The translations under genes were made by a program, and so were the position numbers. Under the pieces are notes generated by a model that was not told the origin of the DNA, ran no database searches, and saw nothing but the letters and a program-made list of their open reading frames with translations. Below, piece after piece: positions 4,625 through 7,284 of a DNA stretch of 7,284 nt; the first letter of the stretch is position 1; every line of letters starts with the position of its first letter. The stretch comes from Flavobacteriales bacterium (GTDB taxonomy: Bacteria > Bacteroidota > Bacteroidia > Flavobacteriales > Flavobacteriaceae), in assembly GCA_027065935.1 (NCBI GenBank), contig JAMONI010000308.1:1-7284 (forward strand), in the 5' to 3' direction.

Positions 4625-6775
4625 ATGAACAAAGCCCTTTACATCGCCACTATCGAACCCAATAGTGGCAAGTCATTGGTGAGCATCGGATTAATGACCG
4701 AACTCAAAAGCAGAACCGACAAAATCGGCTATTTCAGACCCATCATCGACGACCTGCCTGCCAACGACAACCACATCGAGCTGATGCTCAAACACTTTCG
4801 CATCAAACAAACCTACGACGAAGCCTACGGACTCTCCCGGCACGAAGTGGTGGAACTGCTCAACTCGAACAACGAAGATAAAATTCTCGACAAAATCATC
4901 AGGAAATACAAAAAATTGGAAAAAAAATGCGATTTCATCATCGTTGAAGGAAGTGATTTTAGCGGTGAAGGAAGTATCGTGGAATTCGAGATGAATGTAA
5001 AAATCGCATCCAACTTGTCCGTCCCCGCCCTCATAATCGGCAACGGAAAATCCAAAACCATGGAAGAATTCGTGGGCAGTATGAAATTGGCTTACGATAA
5101 TTTTACCGAAAAAGAAGTGGAAGTTATCGCCGTCATTGCCAATAAAATTTTACCCAAAAACATCAAAAAAGTCATCCGTAATCTAAAACAAAGCATAGGC
5201 GACCGAACCTACATCACAGCCATTGCCCGTGACGAATTTTTGTCCAATCCGAGTGTTTATGACATCATCCGCCATCTCGACGCCCGCATCATACTGGGAG
5301 AAAACAACTTGGGACGACAAATCAAACATACGGCCGTGGGCGCCATGCAATTGCGACATTTCCTCAAATTTTTAAAAAACCAAACCCTCGTCATAACCCC
5401 CGGCGACAGGGGCGATATTGTTTTGGCCGCCTTGCAAGCGGATAAATCCTACAACTATCCCGACGTATCGGGAATCGTGTTGTCCGGCGGACTGATACCC
5501 GAAAAATCCATTCTCAAACTCGTGGAAGGCACCAATTCCAACGTTCCCGTCTTAAGCGTCAAACCGCCCACCTACGAAGTGGCTACGGCCATCCGATCCA
5601 TGCCCGTGGTGATCAACCCGAGCGATACCAAAAAAATATTGCGTTCCATCAGACTGTTCAACAAATATGTGGATGTAAAAGTTATACTGGACCGCTTTAT
5701 AAGCTTCAAATCCCGCCGGGTAACTCCCAGCATGTTCTTATATCATTTGGAAGAACAAGCCGCCAAAGACAAAAAACGCATCGTTTTGCCCGAAGCCACC
5801 GAGCCGAGAATTCTCAAAGCGGCCTGTCAAATTGTATCCCGCGACTTGGCCGACATCATCCTGCTGGGCGACGAAAAAGCCGTTAAAACCTTAGCCAAAG
5901 AACACGGCATCAATTTGGATTGGGACAAAGTCCGCATCATCGACCCGAAAAATTCACCTTTATTAGACCGGTATGCCCGGAAAATATACGAACTTCGCCA
6001 ACATAAAGGCGTAAACGAAGCCATGGCATACGACTTGGCCGAAGACCCTTCGTATTTCGGCACCATGATGGTTCGTGAAGGCGATGCCGACGGCATGGTT
6101 TCGGGAGCGGTGCATACTACGGCGCATACCATCAAACCCGCCCTGCAACTGATCAAAACCAAGCCCGGTTCCCGCTTTGTAACCTCCACTTTCTTTATGG
6201 CCATGCCCGAACGCGTGTCCGCCTTTGCCGATTGCGCCATCGTCCCCAACCCCGATGCGGAACAACTGGCCGAAATAGCCATTGCCACCGCCGATGCGGC
6301 AAAAAAATTCGGCATCGAACCCCGCGTAGCCATGTTGAGCTATTCCTCGGGCAGTTCGGGAAGCGGTGAAGAGGTGGAAAAAGTCAGAAAAGCTACGGAA
6401 ATCGTCAGAAAAAAACGTCCCGACATATTAATCGAAGGACCCATCCAATACGATGCCGCCGTAGATCCCGAAGTGGGACAAAAAAAATTACCCGGTTCTC
6501 CCGTCGCCGGACAAGCCACCGTAATGATTTTTCCGGATTTAAACACCGGAAACAACACCTACAAAGCCGTTCAGCGCGAAACGGGTGCCTTAGCCATCGG
6601 TCCCATGTTGCTCGGATTAAAAAAACCGGTCAACGACTTAAGTCGCGGGGCAACGGTGGACGACATCTACAACACCATTCTTTTAACATCCGTCCAAGCC
6701 CAAGAAGAACCAGAAAAACCGGAAGAAAAAGCAAAAAAATCCTCCGAAAAGAAAAAAACATTTGACAAGCGGTAA
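4625..6775 (+). CDS. pta: Phosphate acetyltransferase, three-domain form
   Basis: Cytosolic enzyme interconverting acetyl-CoA plus phosphate with acetyl phosphate plus CoA; with acetate kinase it forms the acetate/ATP pathway. The 716-residue length equals the long E. coli-type enzyme (714). Residues 1 to about 215 are the P-loop NTPase-like domain with EPNSGKS (11-17). Residues about 216-335 are a DRTGG-type regulatory domain (TPGDRGDIVLAAL, 258-270). Residues about 373-688 are the catalytic PTA domain: VLPEATEPRILKAA, GDADGMVSGAVHTTAHTIKPA (split around 486-506), TSTFFMAMP, LSYSSGSSGSG (571-581), EGPIQYDAAVDPEVG (604-618), SPVAGQATVMIFPDLNTGN (625-643) and the end KPVNDLSRGATVDDIYNT. A Lys/Glu-rich tail (about 694-716) extends beyond the catalytic domain. 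No ackA adjoins it. The start is the only sensible ATG, 12 bases after the lipoprotein stop. Confidence 0.97.
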   Translation: MNKALYIATIEPNSGKSLVSIGLMTELKSRTDKIGYFRPIIDDLPANDNHIELMLKHFRIKQTYDEAYGLSRHEVVELLNSNNEDKILDKIIRKYKKLEKKCDFIIVEGSDFSGEGSIVEFEMNVKIASNLSVPALIIGNGKSKTMEEFVGSMKLAYDNFTEKEVEVIAVIANKILPKNIKKVIRNLKQSIGDRTYITAIARDEFLSNPSVYDIIRHLDARIILGENNLGRQIKHTAVGAMQLRHFLKFLKNQTLVITPGDRGDIVLAALQADKSYNYPDVSGIVLSGGLIPEKSILKLVEGTNSNVPVLSVKPPTYEVATAIRSMPVVINPSDTKKILRSIRLFNKYVDVKVILDRFISFKSRRVTPSMFLYHLEEQAAKDKKRIVLPEATEPRILKAACQIVSRDLADIILLGDEKAVKTLAKEHGINLDWDKVRIIDPKNSPLLDRYARKIYELRQHKGVNEAMAYDLAEDPSYFGTMMVREGDADGMVSGAVHTTAHTIKPALQLIKTKPGSRFVTSTFFMAMPERVSAFADCAIVPNPDAEQLAEIAIATADAAKKFGIEPRVAMLSYSSGSSGSGEEVEKVRKATEIVRKKRPDILIEGPIQYDAAVDPEVGQKKLPGSPVAGQATVMIFPDLNTGNNTYKAVQRETGALAIGPMLLGLKKPVNDLSRGATVDDIYNTILLTSVQAQEEPEKPEEKAKKSSEKKKTFDKR

Positions 6776-6791
6776 AAAACATATTAAATTG

Positions 6792-6799
6792 TATCTTTG
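6792..6799 (+). promoter_or_regulatory. -7 box upstream of the Clp-N gene
   Basis: TATCTTTG is an exact match to the Bacteroidota TAnnTTTG box, placed 16 bases before the ATG in the 40-base gap after pta, so transcription would begin about ten bases before the start codon. The nearest TTG of a -33 type (6762-6764) is 27 bases away, longer than the usual 19-21, so the upstream element may be missing or degenerate. Confidence 0.45.
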
Positions 6800-6815
6800 A
6801 AGCAAGAAAAGCACT

Positions 6816-7284
6816 ATGAAAGAAAAATATTCCAAAGACTTAATCCGGGTGATACGCAAAAGTCAGAATTACGCCACCCATATAGGCGATAAACTCTTGG
6901 GAACCAACCACATTGTTTATACAGCGTTAAATACGCGCTACGGATACAACGAACTCACCGATTTTTTGGAATATCATTTGGATGTAAGCCTGTCGCGTGT
7001 GCTGCGCAAGCTAAACGGCCTGAATCATATTTCCTCGCATCGCCCCGAAGAATTAACCACTGAAGACAAAAACCATTTTTTTATTTCCATGACGCACCCG
7101 GTGCGGCAAGCATTTCGCCGGGCGGCAAAACTATCCGAAGATTTGGGTGACGAAGAAATCAACCTGATTCATTTGTTAGTAGGCATTTTGGAAAACGAAA
7201 ACGACCCCGTTACACGAGTATTTCAGGAAATGAACATTACCGCAGATACCATCTATGACGAATACAAATCCATCATCTCGGAAG
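6816..7284 (+). CDS. Clp-N (Clp repeat) domain protein, 5' part only
   Basis: Open reading frame from ATG 6816 to the window end without a stop: 156 codons, truncated by the window. The residues form two Clp-N repeats. The first, about 6-66, contains SKDLIRVIRKSQNYATHIGD and LLGTNHIVYTAL, which parallels the IGTEHLLLALL motif of ClpA/ClpB/ClpC. The second, about 93-155, contains HPVRQAFRRAAKLSEDLGDE followed by INLIHLLVGILE. Such double repeats form the N-terminal adaptor- and substrate-binding domain of Hsp100 unfoldases, so an AAA+ ClpC-like chaperone or protease ATPase probably follows. The repeats diverge clearly from the usual ClpC N-terminus, and a stand-alone Clp-N protein cannot be excluded because the AAA+ modules would lie outside the window. 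It sits 40 bases after pta with its own -7 box. Confidence 0.82.
   Translation, partial: MKEKYSKDLIRVIRKSQNYATHIGDKLLGTNHIVYTALNTRYGYNELTDFLEYHLDVSLSRVLRKLNGLNHISSHRPEELTTEDKNHFFISMTHPVRQAFRRAAKLSEDLGDEEINLIHLLVGILENENDPVTRVFQEMNITADTIYDEYKSIISE

Noticed and set aside
5827..6333. 168-codon open frame on the minus strand within pta
   Set aside because: Ser/Met/Ala-rich antisense frame over the conserved catalytic domain of Pta; no domain recognised.
6762..6799. TTG at 6762 as the -33 partner of TATCTTTG
   Set aside because: The 27-base spacing is beyond the usual 19-21, so only the -7 box is called.
6776..6815. Possible terminator after pta
   Set aside because: The gap is A/T-rich but I find no GC-rich stem followed by a T run.
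1..7284. Defence island, CRISPR, mobile element or novel multi-gene system
   Set aside because: No direct repeat arrays, transposase, integrase, toxin-antitoxin pair or restriction genes are visible; the gene content is metabolic and housekeeping.

Overview
The window looks like a chromosomal stretch from a member of the Bacteroidota, most likely the Flavobacteriia. Four things point there: starts have A-rich upstream sequence rather than Shine-Dalgarno sites, several intergenic regions carry TAnnTTTG-like -7 boxes, there is a DUF6913-type protein known mainly from that group, and there is an FKBP-like lipoprotein with an Asp-rich tail of a type common in flavobacteria. GC content appears to be in the mid-40s percent by eye. 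Coding density is very high, with no gene-free stretch above about 75 bases. I see no tRNA, rRNA, CRISPR array, insertion sequence or phage gene.

Left block (2-1839, minus strand): psuK (pseudouridine kinase, PfkB family) followed after 2 bases by psuG (pseudouridine-5'-phosphate glycosidase). Together they form the two-step pathway that turns pseudouridine into uracil and ribose 5-phosphate. Divergent from psuK, across a 41-base A/T-rich region with a perfect GTAAATTTAC palindrome and candidate promoters on both strands, lies a BtpA/SgcQ-family TIM-barrel gene (1881-2699, plus), followed after 16 bases by a DUF6913-type gene (2716-3222).

Middle block: the DUF6913 gene meets an HslR/Hsp15-like S4-domain gene (3219-3608, minus) tail to tail, and the two stop codons share the tetranucleotide TTAA. 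A 71-base divergent region separates hslR from the next plus-strand unit.

Right block (3680 to the end, plus strand): an FKBP-like predicted lipoprotein with calcium-binding-type Asp repeats at its C-terminus, then after 12 bases a full-length three-domain phosphate acetyltransferase (pta), then after 40 bases the start of a gene with a double Clp-N domain (6816 onward, cut by the window end), preceded by an exact TATCTTTG -7 box. No acetate kinase gene lies next to pta on either side.

Most of the window is ordinary housekeeping and catabolic content. The places most worth a second look are the shared psuK/btpA-like control region with its uncharacterised TIM-barrel enzyme, the degenerate FKBP lipoprotein with its odd lipobox, and the divergent Clp-N protein.
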